A DNA stretch of 64,000 nucleotides from Puccinia triticina (Eukaryota > Basidiomycota > Pucciniomycetes > Pucciniales > Pucciniaceae): assembly GCF_026914185.1 (NCBI RefSeq), contig NC_070564.1:6882001-6946000 (forward strand). The letters run 5' to 3'. The translations under genes and the position numbers were made by a program. The notes under the pieces are model-generated. The model did not search any database, had not been told where the DNA came from, and saw only the letters and a list, made by a program, of their open reading frames with translations. Positions 11,884-24,476 of this stretch are shown here, one piece after another (position 1 is the stretch's first letter; the number at the start of each line of letters is the position of its first letter).

Positions 11884-13835
11884 GGCTGGAATATGTTCAC
11901 CAGCTGGCCGAGAGGTCTTCCTCTTGGTGGGCTGGTATACATACACCAGCTCGCCAAGAGGGATTCCTCTCGGCGGGCTGGTATACACACACCAGCTCGC
12001 CGAGAGGGCTTCCTCTCGGCGGGCTGGTATACATACACCAGCTCGCCAAGAGGGATTCCTCTCGGCGGGCTGGTATACACACACCAGCTCGCCGAGAGGG
12101 CTTCCTCTCGGCGGGCTGGAATACATACACCAACTCGCCGAGAGGGCTTCCTCTCGGCGGGCTGGAATAAGATCACCGGCTCGCCGAGAGGGCTTCCTCT
12201 CGGCGGGCTGGTATACACACACCAGCTCGCCGAGAGGGCTTCCTCTCGGCGGGCTGGAATAAGTTCACCGGCTCGCCGAGAGGGCTTCCTCTCGGCGGGC
12301 TGGTATACATACACCAACTCGCCGAGAGGGCTTCCTCTCGGCGGGCTGGAATAAGTTCACCGGCTCGCCGAGAGGGCTTCCTCTCGGCGGGCTGGTATAC
12401 ACACACCAGCTCGCCGAGAGGGCTTCCTCTCGGCGGGCTGGAACAAGTTCACCGGCTCGCCGAGAGGGCTTCCTCTCGGCGGGCTGGTATACATACACCA
12501 ACTCGCCGAGAGGGCTTCCTCTCGGCGGGCTGGTATACACACACCAGCTCGCCGAGAGGGCTTCCTCTCGGCGGGCTGGAATACATACACCAACTCGCCG
12601 AGAGGGCTTCCTCTCGGCGGGCTGGAATAAGTTCACCGGCTCGCCGAGAGGGCTTCCTCTCGGCGGGCTGGTATACACACACCAGCTCGCCGAGAGGGCT
12701 TCCTCCCGGCGGTCTGGAACAAGTTCACCGGCTCGCCGAGAGGGCTTCCCCTCGGCGGGCTGGTATACATACACCAACTCGCCGAGAGGGCTTCCTCTCG
12801 GCGGGCTGGTATACACACACCAGCTCGCCGAGAGGGCTTCCTCTCGGCGGGCTGGAATACATACACCAACTCGCCGAGAGGGCTTCCTCTCGGCGGGCTG
12901 GAATAAGTTCACCGGCTCGCCGAGAGGGCTTCCTCTCGGCGGGCTGGTATACACACACCAGCTCGCCGAGAGGGCTTCCTCCCGGCGGGCTGGAACAAGT
13001 TCACCGGCTCGCCGAGAGGGCTTCCCCTCGGCGGGCTGGTATACATACACCAACTCGCCGAGAGGGCTTCCTCTCGGCGGGCTGGTATACACACACCAGC
13101 TCGCCGAGAGGGCTTCCTCTCGGCGGGCTGGAATACATACACCAACTCGCCGAGAGGGCTTCCTCTCGGCGGGCTGGAATAAGTTCACCGGCTCGCCGAG
13201 AGGGCTTCCTCTCGGCGGGCTGGTATACATACACCAACTCGCCGAGAGGGCTTCCTCTCGGCGGGCTGGAATAAGTTCACCGGCTCGCCGAGAGGGCTTC
13301 CTCTCGGCGGGCTGGTATACATACACCAACTCGCCGAGAGGGCTTCCTCTCGGCGGGCTGGAATAAGTTCACTGGCTCGCCGAGAGGGCTTCCCCTCGGC
13401 GGGCTGGTATGCATACACCAGCTCGCCAAGAGGGCTTCTTCTCGGCAGGCTGGAATAAGTTCACCCGCTTGCCGAGAGGGCTTCCTTTCGGCGGGCTGGA
13501 ATACATAAACTAGCTCGCCGAGAGGGCTTCCTCTCTGCTGGCCGCAATACGTTCACCAGCTCGCCGAGAGGGCTTCCTCTTGGCGAGCTGGAATAAGTTC
13601 ACGGCTTGCCAAGAGGGCTTCCTCTCGGCGGGCTGGTATACACCAGCTTGCCGACAGGGCTTCCTCTCGGCGGGCTGGTATACGCTCACCAGCTCGCCGA
13701 GAGGAAGCCCTCTTGGCGGGCTGGGATACATTCACCAGCTCGCCGAGAGGGCTTCCTCTCGGCGGGCTGGAATAAGTTTACCACCTCGCCAAGAGGGCTT
13801 CCCCTCGGCGGGCTGGTATACATATATCAGCTCGC
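11884..13835. repeat. 46-bp hairpin satellite with 276-bp higher-order repeat
   Basis: About 42 tandem copies of a 46-bp unit. Each contains an almost perfect 16-bp-stem hairpin, CTCGCCGAGAGG-GCTT-CCTCTCGGCG, inside a second inverted match CCAGC...GCTGG. Linkers alternate (TATACACACA, AATAAGTTCA, TATACATACA). From about 12.35 to 13.2 kb, six-unit blocks recur at exactly 276 bp with shared variants, a higher-order repeat. Units decay at both ends. The many ORFs on both strands come from the unit having few stops. I do not call them genes. Confidence 0.9.
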
Positions 13836-13856
13836 TAGAGCCTACTTGGCAGCAAA

Positions 13857-14010
13857 AAATATCCGCACCCGCGGGTATTTGCCGCAGGTACCCGGGTACC
13901 TGCTTTCTGCCACCTCAAGAGGTGCGGGTGCGGGTGCGGGTGTTGAGAATCCCGGGTTTTCATGGAGAGGTACCCGCACCTGTGGCGGGTACCCGGGTAC
14001 CAAGTGACAT
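13857..14010. repeat. GC-rich GTACCCGCACCCGC repeat block
   Basis: Short repeats and inverted repeats of ACCCGCGGGTA, GGTACCCGGGTACC and GTGCGGGTGCGGG. A related block lies at 58.18-58.27 kb, suggesting a dispersed family. Confidence 0.55.
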
Positions 14011-14759
14011 CTTTAGTGTGGGGGTATTTCCGAGCCTTTATAATCTCAGCATTAAAGCATCTTTGTCATCTTTTGGTGAATCTTGAGGATTCAAAATGGA
14101 CAATATGCCTTCAAGGATGATGTTGCGTGGTTTTACTGAGTGGGAGATTCTGGAGTGTTCCCAGATAAACAAAAAAGGAGATTACAAGGTATGTGTATAT
14201 GGAACTGAGCAGCAATTTCTCTGTTCCTTTTTCATTTTTGTTGGCCCAGGTGCACGTAGTGTGATGGGTCTAAGAGCCTCTAGAATGTGCTTTAACACAG
14301 CCAGCTGTACCAGGTGTTCTTTATGTGCTCTGTTTGCGTAGCGTTAGCAAAAATCCCACAGAATTTCACTCAAGCCACTATGAGTAAGCAGGATTCCAGT
14401 GTCCACTACACTGGACCACATCTACGCTCCAGTTAGCTGAGCTGGCCCACTACAAAAAGTGCATGTTAAACTCATTATCATCTTACCCTTGCTGGCCACT
14501 CTCAATGTTTATGGTCAGAATCTGAAGTACAACAAGATGGCCCCATTTCAAACTGAATTGGATGCCACTGCCACACATGAGTATTGCAAACTTGGAAGGA
14601 TAAATTATTAGGAATAGGATTTGTGGGTGAAAATTGAATAGGTTGAACCCCCAAAAGTGCAGCGGCGAAGCCGCCTTGGACTCTAGTGCATGCATAAAAT
14701 TATGCAAACCAACTTTGAACACCATAATTTGAGCCCCCCCAGTGGAGCCGACTCGGTCA
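14011..14759. other. Intergenic, with a MITE right end
   Basis: No recognised gene. An 81-codon frame from the ATG at 14096 has no known motif. Bases about 14687-14727 match the right terminus of the TATGGTGTTCAAAG MITE family. Confidence 0.35.
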
Positions 14760-15976
14760 CACTTCAAGGATAATTAAATTTCCCAACAAAAATACTCAAA
14801 GTTTGAGGTTGGGAAAATCATTGAAAAAAAATCACTCTGTACTGAAAAAAAATGCAAACTGAGCATGCTCAGCCGAAAAAATAAAAATGTGTCAGACTGA
14901 GTAAAAAACAATGGGGCAGATTTTTAGGGTGATTTGTTGGACGGGCCTGCACAAGGCCCGCATGGGCCCCTAACAGGCCCGTTGGGCCCATTGAAAAAGT
15001 AGCATTTGTTTGGAATTCTGATGCTCTGCTAAAATGTGAAATGGGTCAAACTGAATGAAAAACATGGGGGTACATTTTTGGGGAGATTTTTTGGACGGGC
15101 CTGAATGAGGCCCACATGGCCCCCACAAAGCCCACTGGGCCCATTGAAAGAGTAGCCTTGGTCAAGAAAGCCTATGCTCAGCTAAGAAACAAAAATGTGT
15201 CAACCTGAGTAAAAAACATGGGGCCACACTTTTGGGGAGGGCTTATTGACAGACCTGAATCAGGCCCGTCAGGGCCCACCCAAAGCTGGTTTGGCCAACA
15301 CAGAAGTAGTCTTGGTTAAGAATGCACATATGATGTTTCAGAACAGTACCAATTGACCACTAATCAACAGAAGATATTGAAGGGCTTCTGACATCTGTAT
15401 GACATTTGTGCACTCACAGAATGTATGTCCAGGCCCTTTCCTTTTCCTTGGAACCCTGTTGGCCCGTACGGGCCTGATGCAGGCCTGTCCAAAAAGCCTC
15501 CCCAAAAATGTGCCCCTAGGGTTTTTACTCAGTCTGACACATTTTATTTCTTAGCTGAGCATATGCTTTCTTAACCAAGGCTACTCTTTCAAGGGGCCCA
15601 GTGGGCTTTGTGGGGGCCATGTGGGCCTCATTCAGGCCCGTCCAAAAAATCTCCCCAAAAATGTACCCCCATGTTTTTTATTCAGTTTGACCCATTTCAC
15701 ATTTTAGCAGAGCATCAGAATTCCAAACAGATACTACTTTTTCAATGGGCCCAACGGGCCTGTTAGAGGCCCATGTGGGCCTTGTGCAGGCCTGTCCAAC
15801 AAATCACCCCAAAAATGTGCCCCATTGTTTTTTACTCAGTCTGACACATATTTATTTTTTTGGCTGAGCACGCTCAGTTTGCATTTTTTCTCAGTACAGA
15901 GTGATTTTTTTTCAATGATTTTCCCAACCTCAAACTTTAAGTATTTTTGTTGGGAAATTTAATTATCCTTGAAGTG
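14760..15976. mobile_element. Large foldback element with CACTT termini and TCA duplication
   Basis: The two halves are reverse complements over about 500 bp each (14760-15260 against 15470-15976). The termini are CACTTCAAGGATAATTAAAT and its complement, flanked by TCA on both sides (14757-14759, 15977-15979). Each arm contains about three degenerate tandem copies of a roughly 150-bp unit with CAGGCCCG-rich hairpins. A CACT terminus with a 3-bp duplication fits the CACTA/EnSpm superfamily. There is no coding capacity. Confidence 0.75.
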
Positions 15977-16143
15977 TCAAACCCCCAATTTGGGCAAGTG
16001 ACACTCTGCATCCGGAAGCAGCAAATCAAAACTCTCCACAACTTGCATGCTAGTTTTGGAATTACAGGGACTGGAGATGTTGATCCAAAACTGATTTCAA
16101 AACTGTTCATCAATACAATAAGCTGACAATAGATGAACTATTT

Positions 16144-17235
16144 AAGGTGTTCAAAGTTGAAATCATAAATTTTTTGAATCATAAAACTTTTGGGTGATAA
16201 TTTTTTATGTACCATTTTCAAACTATTACTCTGTTTTGAGTGTTTGGGTGGTAGAGATTTTTTATGCTTAAAATTTTATGATTTTATGGTGTTATGATTT
16301 TATGCAAGTCAACTTTGAACACCTTAATTGAGGTACAACTCTGTGCTCTATGGTGTGCCAAGTTGGTAAGACCCTTTTTGAAACTAGTCAACGCTAGCCA
16401 TAAGGCAATTATTCATCTGAATTTTGTGAAGAATCTGCCCGGAAGACAGGTTGGTTTTAGGGACATTCACCAGCTTTAATACTCGGCCATACAAGAAAAT
16501 TACCAGTTGATTCTTGATGTGAGTTTCCTTTTTTTCTGTCAGATACTTTAATTCATTTATGGTGTTCAAAGTTGGTTTGCATAATTTTATGCATGCATAA
16601 ATCATCAAATCATAAAAATATTTTGGTGAGGAAATTTTGTATTACATAATCAAACAGTCATATCCCCTGCAAAAAAGATTTTATGATTTTATGATTTATG
16701 CATGCATAAAATTATGGTGTTCAAAATTGCATATGTCATGGTTTACATAAAATCATAAAGCAAATTTTGGCTGGGAGATGTCAGCATGCATAAAACTTAA
16801 AGTGACATCTCCCAGCCAAAATTGCAGTTTATGATTTTATGTAAAAAAATCTTATGCAATTTTGAACCCCATAAATTATGCAAACCAACTTTTATGGTGT
16901 TCAAAGTTGGTTTATGCATGCATAAATCATAAATTCATAAAATGTTCTTTGCAGGGGATTGTGCGGGTTTGATTATGTAATCCCCCTGAAAAAGATTTAT
17001 GAATTTATGATTTATGCATGCATAAATCAACTTTGAACACCATATTTGAACACCTATGGTGTTCAAAGTTGGTTTGCATAATTTTATGCATGCATAAATC
17101 ATAAAATCATAAAAATATTTTGGTGAGGAAATTTTGTATCACATAATCAGACAGTCATATCCCCTGCAAAAAAGATTTTATGATTTTATGATTTATGCAT
17201 GCATAAAATTATGCAAACCAACTTTGAACACCATA
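16144..17235. mobile_element. Cluster of TATGGTGTTCAAAG-family MITEs
   Basis: At least four related palindromic elements: 16144-16325 (ends AAGGTGTTCAAAGTTGA); 16558 to about 16890, composite with an inner palindrome around GACATCTCCCAGCCAAAATT; 16893-17044; and 17055-17235, complete at 181 bp. Ends pair as TATGGTGTTCAAAGTTGG with CCAACTTTGAACACCATA, and a subterminal TTATGCATGCATAA palindrome is repeated. The 16558 copy loses its right end where the 16893 copy begins, so the latter may have inserted into it. Confidence 0.75.
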
Positions 17236-17530
17236 ACCATAATTAAAAATTGATAGGTGTGTAAATTTCTGACCAAAAAGTTCCCATTTGAATGATTTTT
17301 AGGCATGCACGTAGTGATAGGGTTAATGGAAAGCCTCTCATGTTTTGATCAGAAGCTTTCTTTACTGTTATGTAGGTACCATCAACGGTGAAACAGATAC
17401 ATTACAATACAGTATCTTCAGATATTTGTGTATTCTATCTGTTGACAACTACAGAATTTGCAAATACAAATGTATTGTATCTGCCTGTAGATACAATATA
17501 TGCCATAGTATACACCAGGAAAAAAAAATA

Positions 17531-18733
17531 GTCACTTGATGACAAGTGACATCATGCCAGCTCCAGCGGGCTACCCACCATCTACCCACCATCTACCCAT
17601 CATCTACCCACCATCTACCCACCATCTAACCAGTTTAAGAATTTCCACAGGAGATCCTCAGTTTTTGCTGGGCACCACTGATCCCCATTTCTGGTCAGCT
17701 GATACTCAGCTTTAGCTCCCAGCTTATGCTCAGCTTTGGTGCCCAGCTCATGCTCAGCTTTGTTGCCCAGATCAGAACCAGTCCTGGCCCAGCTTATTTT
17801 CAGCTTTATTCCAGTCATGGCTCAGCTTAGACTCAGATTAGGACTATCATTGGCCCAGCCAATGCTCAGCTTTGGACCAGTATTGGCTCAGCTGATTTTC
17901 AGCTTTGGATAAATCTTGGCCCAGCCAATGCTCAGATTCTGAGTCTGACCACTCCTGTAACAGCTTATGCTCATCTGTGGACCAGCCTTGGCTCAGCTGA
18001 TGCTCAGCTGTGGACCAACCTTGGCTAAGACAATGCTCAGCTGTGGACCAGCCTTGGCTCAGCTGATGCTCAGCTGTGGACCAGCCTTGGCTCAGCTGTG
18101 GACCAGCCTTGGCTCAGCTGATGCTCAGCTGTGGACCAGCCTTGGCTCAGCTGATGCTCAGCTGTGGACCAGCCTTGGCTCAGCTGATGCTCAGCTGTGG
18201 AACAGCCTTGGCTCAGGTGATATTAATCTTTTGAATAGTCTCAAAAAATCTGATACTCAGCTTTGGAACAGCCTTGGCTCAGCCAATGCTCAGCTTTTGA
18301 AAATTTTTGGCCCAGCTGGTGTTAATCTTTGGAACAGTATTGTCCCAGCTGATTCTAAGCTCTGCACAAGCCTTTTCCAAGATGATGCTCAGCTTTGGAC
18401 CATTGTTGGCTAAGCTGATGCTCAGATTTGGAATATTCCTGGCCCAGCTGACACTTGGATTTGTTTCAGGCTTGGAATATCCAATGCTCAGCTGTGGCCC
18501 AGGCTCAGCCAATGCTCAGCTTTGGCCCAGGCTCAGTCAATGCCTACTGCTCAGCTTATGATGAGCATCAGCTGTTCCTGGGAAAAAATTAGGATCAGCT
18601 GACTGTGCCACATTGAGTGCTCTGGTGCAGTCCTGCAAGCTCTACAAGTGCTGGTGGAGCAGACTTGGAGCAGTGCTGGAGTAGCTCTGGAGCAGAAACC
18701 AAAGCTGCATCATGTCACTTGCCATCAAGTGAC
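17531..18733. mobile_element. Foldback element with an internal 33-bp minisatellite
   Basis: The ends match as inverted repeats of about 26 bp, and each end is itself a hairpin (GTCACTTG-ATGA-CAAGTGAC). The interior starts with CTACCCACCAT repeats, followed by about 25 degenerate copies of a 33-bp unit (GATGCTCAGCTGTGGACCAG...). The unit is a multiple of three, which creates an 11-residue repeat ORF without coding support. No clear target duplication was found. Confidence 0.65.
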
Positions 18734-19902
18734 CATTAGACTAGTTGTATTCTACTTGCATATTCATTTTGTTATGTTGTCACGTAGTCTCACCATGTCC
18801 GCAGTAGTCTGAGTTCTGAAACCTAGTTGATTGTTTATAACCCGTTTCTTGTTCCACTCTTACGGTTCTCTAACCATCCAACATCTGGTCCAACTCATCA
18901 AACATTGCTGACATCCCTCGACTCCTGTCTAGGTCTGTTTTCATCTTTTCACTCTCATGATTAGCTTGTCTCATCTGTCTGCTCATCTTGTTAGGTTTGT
19001 CCTCTGAGTGTCCGTAGCCACCGCTGCTTGCTTGTGTCTAACGCACTCCTCATCATACAAGGTTTGTCCTCTGAGTGTCTGTAGCCACCGCTGCTTGCTT
19101 GTGTCTAACGCACTCCTCATCATACAAGACATATTGTCTTATAGTGACTATCTTTTTCTCCTGGTGCGTATTGTACCATTAAATGATCAAACTTTATTTT
19201 CTTGATTTTGGCCATGGTGGACTGTATACAGAAAAACTATGTATCAAAAAACATAAAAATTCAATATCTTGTATTGGGCTGTATTGGTGACAAGATACCA
19301 AAGTTTGAATACATATGCATAGTATTGGTCTTTGAATATGATACAAATAAATAATATTGGGTGCAAAACAGATACATATACCTAGATTGTTGTTTCACTG
19401 TTGGTGCCATTGGGAAAAAATGATCCTTCCTAAGGCTGTGAAATTGCTGTACAGTTTCCAGGCTGGAGGACACCCAGGTTTATGCCCACCTCAGAAATGC
19501 AGTCAATCAATTTGGAGTCTCAACACTGTAAAAAAGCCAACCCTCCTAAATATTCTAGCCCAAATGTTTGCCCCTCATATCACAATAAGGACCAGGAAAA
19601 AGTGTGACAGTGGATTGCCTTTTGCAACTGTACCATCCCACTTGCAAGTTATCAAAAGGGATTTTGGAAATTGTGGCACAATTGAAGAGAAATTACATCT
19701 ATCAAATCAATGGTGCAAAAATGTTCAGGTCAGTTCTGTGGAGAGGAAGAGGAAGTCTGGGGTCTGGGGTTCTGGATCCTATATGGTTGATTGAAGGATG
19801 AGGAAGCAGCCTGGGATCTCCAGGCTCTCAAACCTTGAGAGTGCTGTCTGTGACATGTACATGTAATCTATGTACATGGAAGCCTGCACTATGGCTCATA
19901 AC
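18734..19902. other. Chromovirus LTR remnant region and a 67-bp tandem duplication
   Basis: 18994-19060 and 19061-19127 are two nearly identical 67-bp tandem copies. Toward 19903 the sequence reads, on the minus strand, as an LTR start (TGTTATGAGCC) just after a purine-rich tract, so 3' LTR sequence of the chromovirus probably occupies part of this interval. Its far end is not recognisable. No gene is seen. Confidence 0.4.
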
Positions 19903-21798
19903 ATTAACCCCCTTTAATGCCCAAGCCGCCCCCTTTTCTGTTTAAGCTGATGAAAAAAATAAAATAAAAATCCTCCTCTTTTGGCTCTGCATTCTATCCC
20001 TGGGAAGCATTAAAAGACCCAGTGGGAAAAAGCTTGCCCTCTTGCTTTCTTCTCTGCGCCCATCAGTGTTTAGCCGCCCACCGCCTGCGGGAATTTGATG
20101 TTGAATTCTGCTAAAGGATCTCTGCAGTTCTTCAGGTTCTCTGCCGGCTCCCACAAGTTCTCCTCTGGTCCAAATCCCTTCCAACTGAAAAGGTATTGAA
20201 GTGTCCATCCTCTCTGCCAACAGTTGATTACCTCTGCTACTTCCCGTTCATCTTGGCCATCCACTATTACTGGCTCCGGAGTCCTTCTCCGCCACTTTGT
20301 TGGGTTTGTTCTTGCGGAGTAAAGAGATGTGGAAAACCACCCTGCATGGCGAGCAGAAGGGTCAGTTTGTAAGCGGACTTAGAGATTTGGCTATCTATTG
20401 GGAATGGTCCTAGCCAGCGGTGTACTAGTTTGGGGCTGGGGCAGGTGGTTGAAATATTGGGTCTAACCAATTTTTTTTCAACTCTTTGGAGCATCCCGCA
20501 CACTTTTGTCAAATTGGCTTTTCATTGTCTCTTGCTCCGCCTCTAGGCAGTGTTTGAGCTCTGTCTGAACCACTTCTAGCTGGCTAAGGCGCTCAGCCAC
20601 TGCTGGTACACGCTGCTCTGCCAATGGGATTCCGCTGTAAGAAGGATTGAAACAGTAATTTACTTTGAAAGGGGAAACTCCGGTGGAGGTGGACGTATGG
20701 TTTTTATATTTTTTGTACGCAAACTCAGCCGTTGCTAGGAGTGGTGCCCAGTCATCTTGTCTGTAGCACACAAAGTGGCAGAGGTACTGTTCCACGTCTT
20801 TGTTTGCAATTTCTGATTGGCTGTCGGTCCTGGGGTGATACACTGTTGAGGGGTGGAGGCGGATGCCTATCCAGTTGCAAAATTTGTGTTTGATTTGAGA
20901 GATGAACACGCTTCCGCGGTCGGAAAAAATAGTCTTTGGGGTGCTTTTGAGTTTCCAAACGTGCTCTGCCATCAGGTCCACCAGTTGCTCCGGGTTCATG
21001 GACTTCCTGCATGGGATAAAATGTGCCATCTTTGTCAGGTGTTCCACCACTGTCAGTATGCTGTCATGGGAATGTGATTCAGGTAGATTGGTGATCAAAT
21101 TGTAGCTAATGTCTGTCCAGGGCCCTGCCAGGATTTGGAGAGGTTCTAAAGTTGCAAATGGCTGCTGGGTGGCGGACTTGACCTGTTGACAAGAGTCACA
21201 TCCATCAACATACTGGTTGAAAAATTTCTTCATGATCCTGTTCCACACAAAGCTCCACTGGACCAGGGCCAATGTGCGGGAATGTCCTGGGTGGCCTGCA
21301 GCTTTGGTGTTGTGTATGCTCTTGAGAGTTTCCGTCCGCAAAACAGCGTCCACTGGTACAAAAATTTGTCCTATGTTGTAGAGTATCCCGTCTGCCTCTG
21401 CATATCTGTTGTACCCTGCTGGTGTGCGGAGTAATTCAATCCATCTGGTTAGTTTGGGGTCTAGCGGAGTCAAATTTCTGAACTTAACAATTATTTCTGT
21501 GTCTGATATGGCTTGGTCCTCTGATTTTGCCTCTGCAGATCCAAATCCAAGTGTTTCAAACCTCAAGCCAGCATTCCGTGTCCTCCAAGTCAAGTGTCAC
21601 ATCCTTGAACCAGCTGTCAAACTCTGCCACTTCAAATGTCCCCTCTGTGATGTTGCTTGTTTTCAGGAGTTGTTCAAAATTCAGCTTGTCTCCAGGAGCT
21701 GGAGATAGATTGGGTCTCCAGGAAAGGGCATCAGGTTTGGTGGATTGGTGGCCAGGGAGGAATATAATTTCAAATTCAAAGCACCCCAGGGTCTCCGC
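19903..21798 (-). pseudogene. Chromovirus pol 3' part: RNase H end, integrase, chromodomain (decayed)
   Basis: Minus-strand frames encode the C-terminal RNase H tail (PGHQSTKPDALSWRP), then integrase. This has an H-H-C-C finger (H...GHPGH, CDSCQQ) and a DDE core with TDISYN, FSDRGSVF and SEIANKDVEQ. A chromodomain follows at about 20.1-20.2 kb (VAEVINCWQRG...YLFSWKGFGPEENLWEP). The integrase frame ends near 20478 and the chromodomain lies in a different frame, with stops between, so it is broken. A purine tract and LTR start follow near 19903. Chromodomain integrases of this Ty3/gypsy clade target insertion to marked chromatin. It joins the pieces at 23.4-24.3 and 43.4-45 kb as one element. 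Confidence 0.85.
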
Positions 21799-23374
21799 TG
21801 TAGGGACTCTTGTGGGACACTAAATGTTTATTTGGTGAAAATATCCTCTGAGGGGGAAATAAATTGCTAATAGGTTGAAAGGCTATTACAACTTACGGGT
21901 GGTTTGAAAGACCTGCCCCTCTAATGGTACTATGCAAATAACTAAGAGTCTTGTAATCAATATTTATAAAGATGTGGCTGATTCCAAGATAGATCTTACT
22001 TTTGTATAGTAATCTCTATCAGGCCTAGATTCCTCAAATCACTATTCTTGCAGATCTGTTACAACTTCTGATGCTGGAGGGATAATGTAATCCAGTGGGA
22101 TCAATTATGTAAAATACAATTGTTGTTGATGTTGGGTTGTTGATGAGAAGGTTGGTAATGATCTCTTCCTTAAGCAATCTCTTGATAAGGCACTTTAATC
22201 AATACTAGAGCTCCTGGTTGCTACTACACTACTACTACTTGTTATAATTGTTGTTAATGAAGTTGGTAATAATCTCTTCCTTAACAATCTCTTGATAAGG
22301 CACTTTAATTACTACTAGAGCTCCTGACTACTACTACTACTACTGACTCAAACTTAACACTACCACTACCACTACCACTACCACTAAAATACCACTAAAC
22401 TACCACTGTAACTAAACTAACCACTGTGACCAAACCTCTGTAGGCTGATGGGGAAAAGATCTGATGAGGGGGGGAAAGAGGCCTCCTTATATATTGAAGG
22501 GTGAGGGAATTTAGCTCCAGGGGAACTCCTTGTGAGGGCTATTTTCTGCAGGGGATATCAGTTGCACAGCAAGATATGCATGTGTTGCACTGCCTGCCAA
22601 ACAATTAGGTAATGGATTCTGCAGGAGGGGATATCAGTTGCACAGCAATATATGCATGTGTTGCACTGCCTGCCAAAGAATGATGTAATTGATTCTGCAG
22701 GCAGGCTCCTTGAACACCTTATCTGCCTGCATATGCTGCACTGCATGATATCATGTGTTGCTAGGTGACCCAAACAACCTTCCGTAACCTACCATATGCC
22801 TGCATGTCCAGCTGTTGCCTTCTTCCATCCAGAATATTGGGGGTCAAAGCCTCTCCTCCCACCTTGCTCCATCCTTCCTTCTTCCTCCTCCCTAATTAAT
22901 ACTTACATCCATATCCCATCATACTGAATCCTAGACCCTTATAAAGTAATATACCACCCTTATAAAGATAATATACCCTTACACAAGTAATATACCCTTA
23001 TAACACTGCCTTACTTGATACACCACACCATCCTCCCTTCCATTCCTGGTTGAGACATGTGCTCCCAATACCTTCCACCTCTTCTATTGATAACATCCTT
23101 CCACCTCCCTGCCATCCTACCTAGTCATGGTCCTCCATTCCATCCCTGATCACGCCGTCCATCCTACATGATCCTAGTCTGCCGTTCCGTCCGTGCTAAC
23201 ACTATCCCTCATCCATCTGTCTGTATCTGTAATGAATCCATTCCTCCCATCAACACATACACTGCTTGTATTATATATAACTTCCTCCTCTTATAATGAA
23301 TGATAGCTGTATCTATGCTGTCTCAATACCTCTGCAATGTGCTTTTGGCATTGTCACGCCAATGGAGCACCACA
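21799..23374. mobile_element. Solo LTR inserted in the chromovirus RNase H
   Basis: The insert begins TGTAGGG and ends CACCACA, with a 4-bp CCGC duplication (21795-21798, 23375-23378). Removing it reconnects the RNase H reading frame at its ARWA/ETL junction. It carries a TATA-like TTATATATTG near 22490, a tandem near-duplicate of about 75 bp (22553-22700) and (ACTACC)n near 22350. There is no coding capacity. Confidence 0.8.
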
Positions 23375-24290
23375 CCGCCCAGCGTGCCTGTCTTCTGGTG
23401 AGTTCCTTTGTGATAATGAAGCTCTCTAAGTTCCGGTGGTCTGTGGAAACAATTGCGGTCAGGCGGTGTAGGTTCCCTTCAAGGTACTGCCACCACTCTT
23501 TGAAAGCGCTAACAATAGGCAACAACTCCTTGTCAAAAATTTTGTAGTTCTTCTCCGCCTGTACCAAAGATATGGATATACAACGGGGTGGAGACAACGG
23601 TGGACCAATACACTAACGTTATTTCTTAGTGTAGTGTATTTTAGCCAAAACCAGCTAACAATAACAACATTTTCTGTTATCTTGTTTTTTGTGTTGCTAA
23701 CAATACAGGAACTTGCCCAGGAAATAGTGATAGATAACAGCAATAACTGTTATTGTATCCTGTTAGTAGCAATAAAAGGCCTGTCATTGTTGTTATTGCT
23801 GTTATTTCCTGTTATTGTTAGTATGGATACTTGTATCTCAGATAACAAATAACATGAATTTGGGAGTCAATAAAATGAATACACTAACATTTATTGTCCA
23901 ATAACGTTAGTGTAGTGCAGTGGCCCATTTCTGGTGGAGATCATTGTCCTTTTCACAAATCTGAGATAACACTGCTCCAACCGCAAAGTTGGAGCAGTCA
24001 CATTCAAGGATGAATGGCTTGTATGGGTCTGCAGTTTTGAGTATTGGAGCAGAGGTGAAAGCACTTTTGAGGGATTCAAAGGCAGAATTGCATCTTGAAC
24101 CCCACACAAAGGGAGTCTTGGCCTTGGTCAGATCATGGAGTGGTCTGGTCTTTCCGGAAAAATGATCAATAAAGTGGTGGTAGAAGTTTGTGAATCCAAT
24201 AAACAGCTGCAGTTCCGTGACATTCTGTGGTGGGGGCCAATTTGTCACTGCCTTCACTTTTCCAGGGTCCATTCTAATTCAGTTGCACAC
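23375..24290 (-). pseudogene. Chromovirus pol middle part: RT end and RNase H
   Basis: 23907-24272 encodes the RT thumb/connection (MDPGKVKAVTNWPPPQNV, then ILECDCSNFAVGAVLSQ). 23380-23597 encodes RNase H (QAEKNYKIFDKELLPIV, STDHRNLESF, RRQARWA). They are separated by a 306-bp MITE. At the upstream edge a TGA falls inside the conserved segment just before IRMDP, and the frame then leaves the element near 24290. The missing RT core resumes at 43.4 kb, about 19 kb away. Confidence 0.85.
23609..23914. mobile_element. MITE inside the chromovirus RNase H
   Basis: Inverted termini TACACTAACGTTATT and its complement bound an AT-rich interior with many AACAATAAC tracts. It separates two adjacent coding segments of the same polyprotein. 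No clean target duplication was identified. Confidence 0.6.
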
Positions 24291-24476
24291 TATCAAAAAT
24301 GACAACTCTGTTTATGAAGCTTAGGGCAAAAACACGTCAAAATTAAGGGTTTTGGGCCCTAGCACTATAACTGTGCTGATGTAAACACTATTAATGTAAA
24401 TTAATAAAATTGTTAAGTGGTAAAGATGGCCACTACAAGGGTTTTAAACACTCTTTAAAAAAGGAGGATTAATTAT

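Noticed and set aside
11805..13735. Long overlapping ORFs on both strands (up to 354 codons)
   Set aside because: They are translations of the 46-bp hairpin satellite, open in several frames at once, and shift frame with repeat variants.
17967..18413. 148-codon repeat ORF (LMLSCGPALAQ repeats)
   Set aside because: The 33-bp unit is a multiple of three inside a foldback element; no start context or domain supports a gene.
19357..19794. 145-codon plus-strand ORF
   Set aside because: Lies in probable LTR sequence next to a minus-strand chromovirus; no domain.
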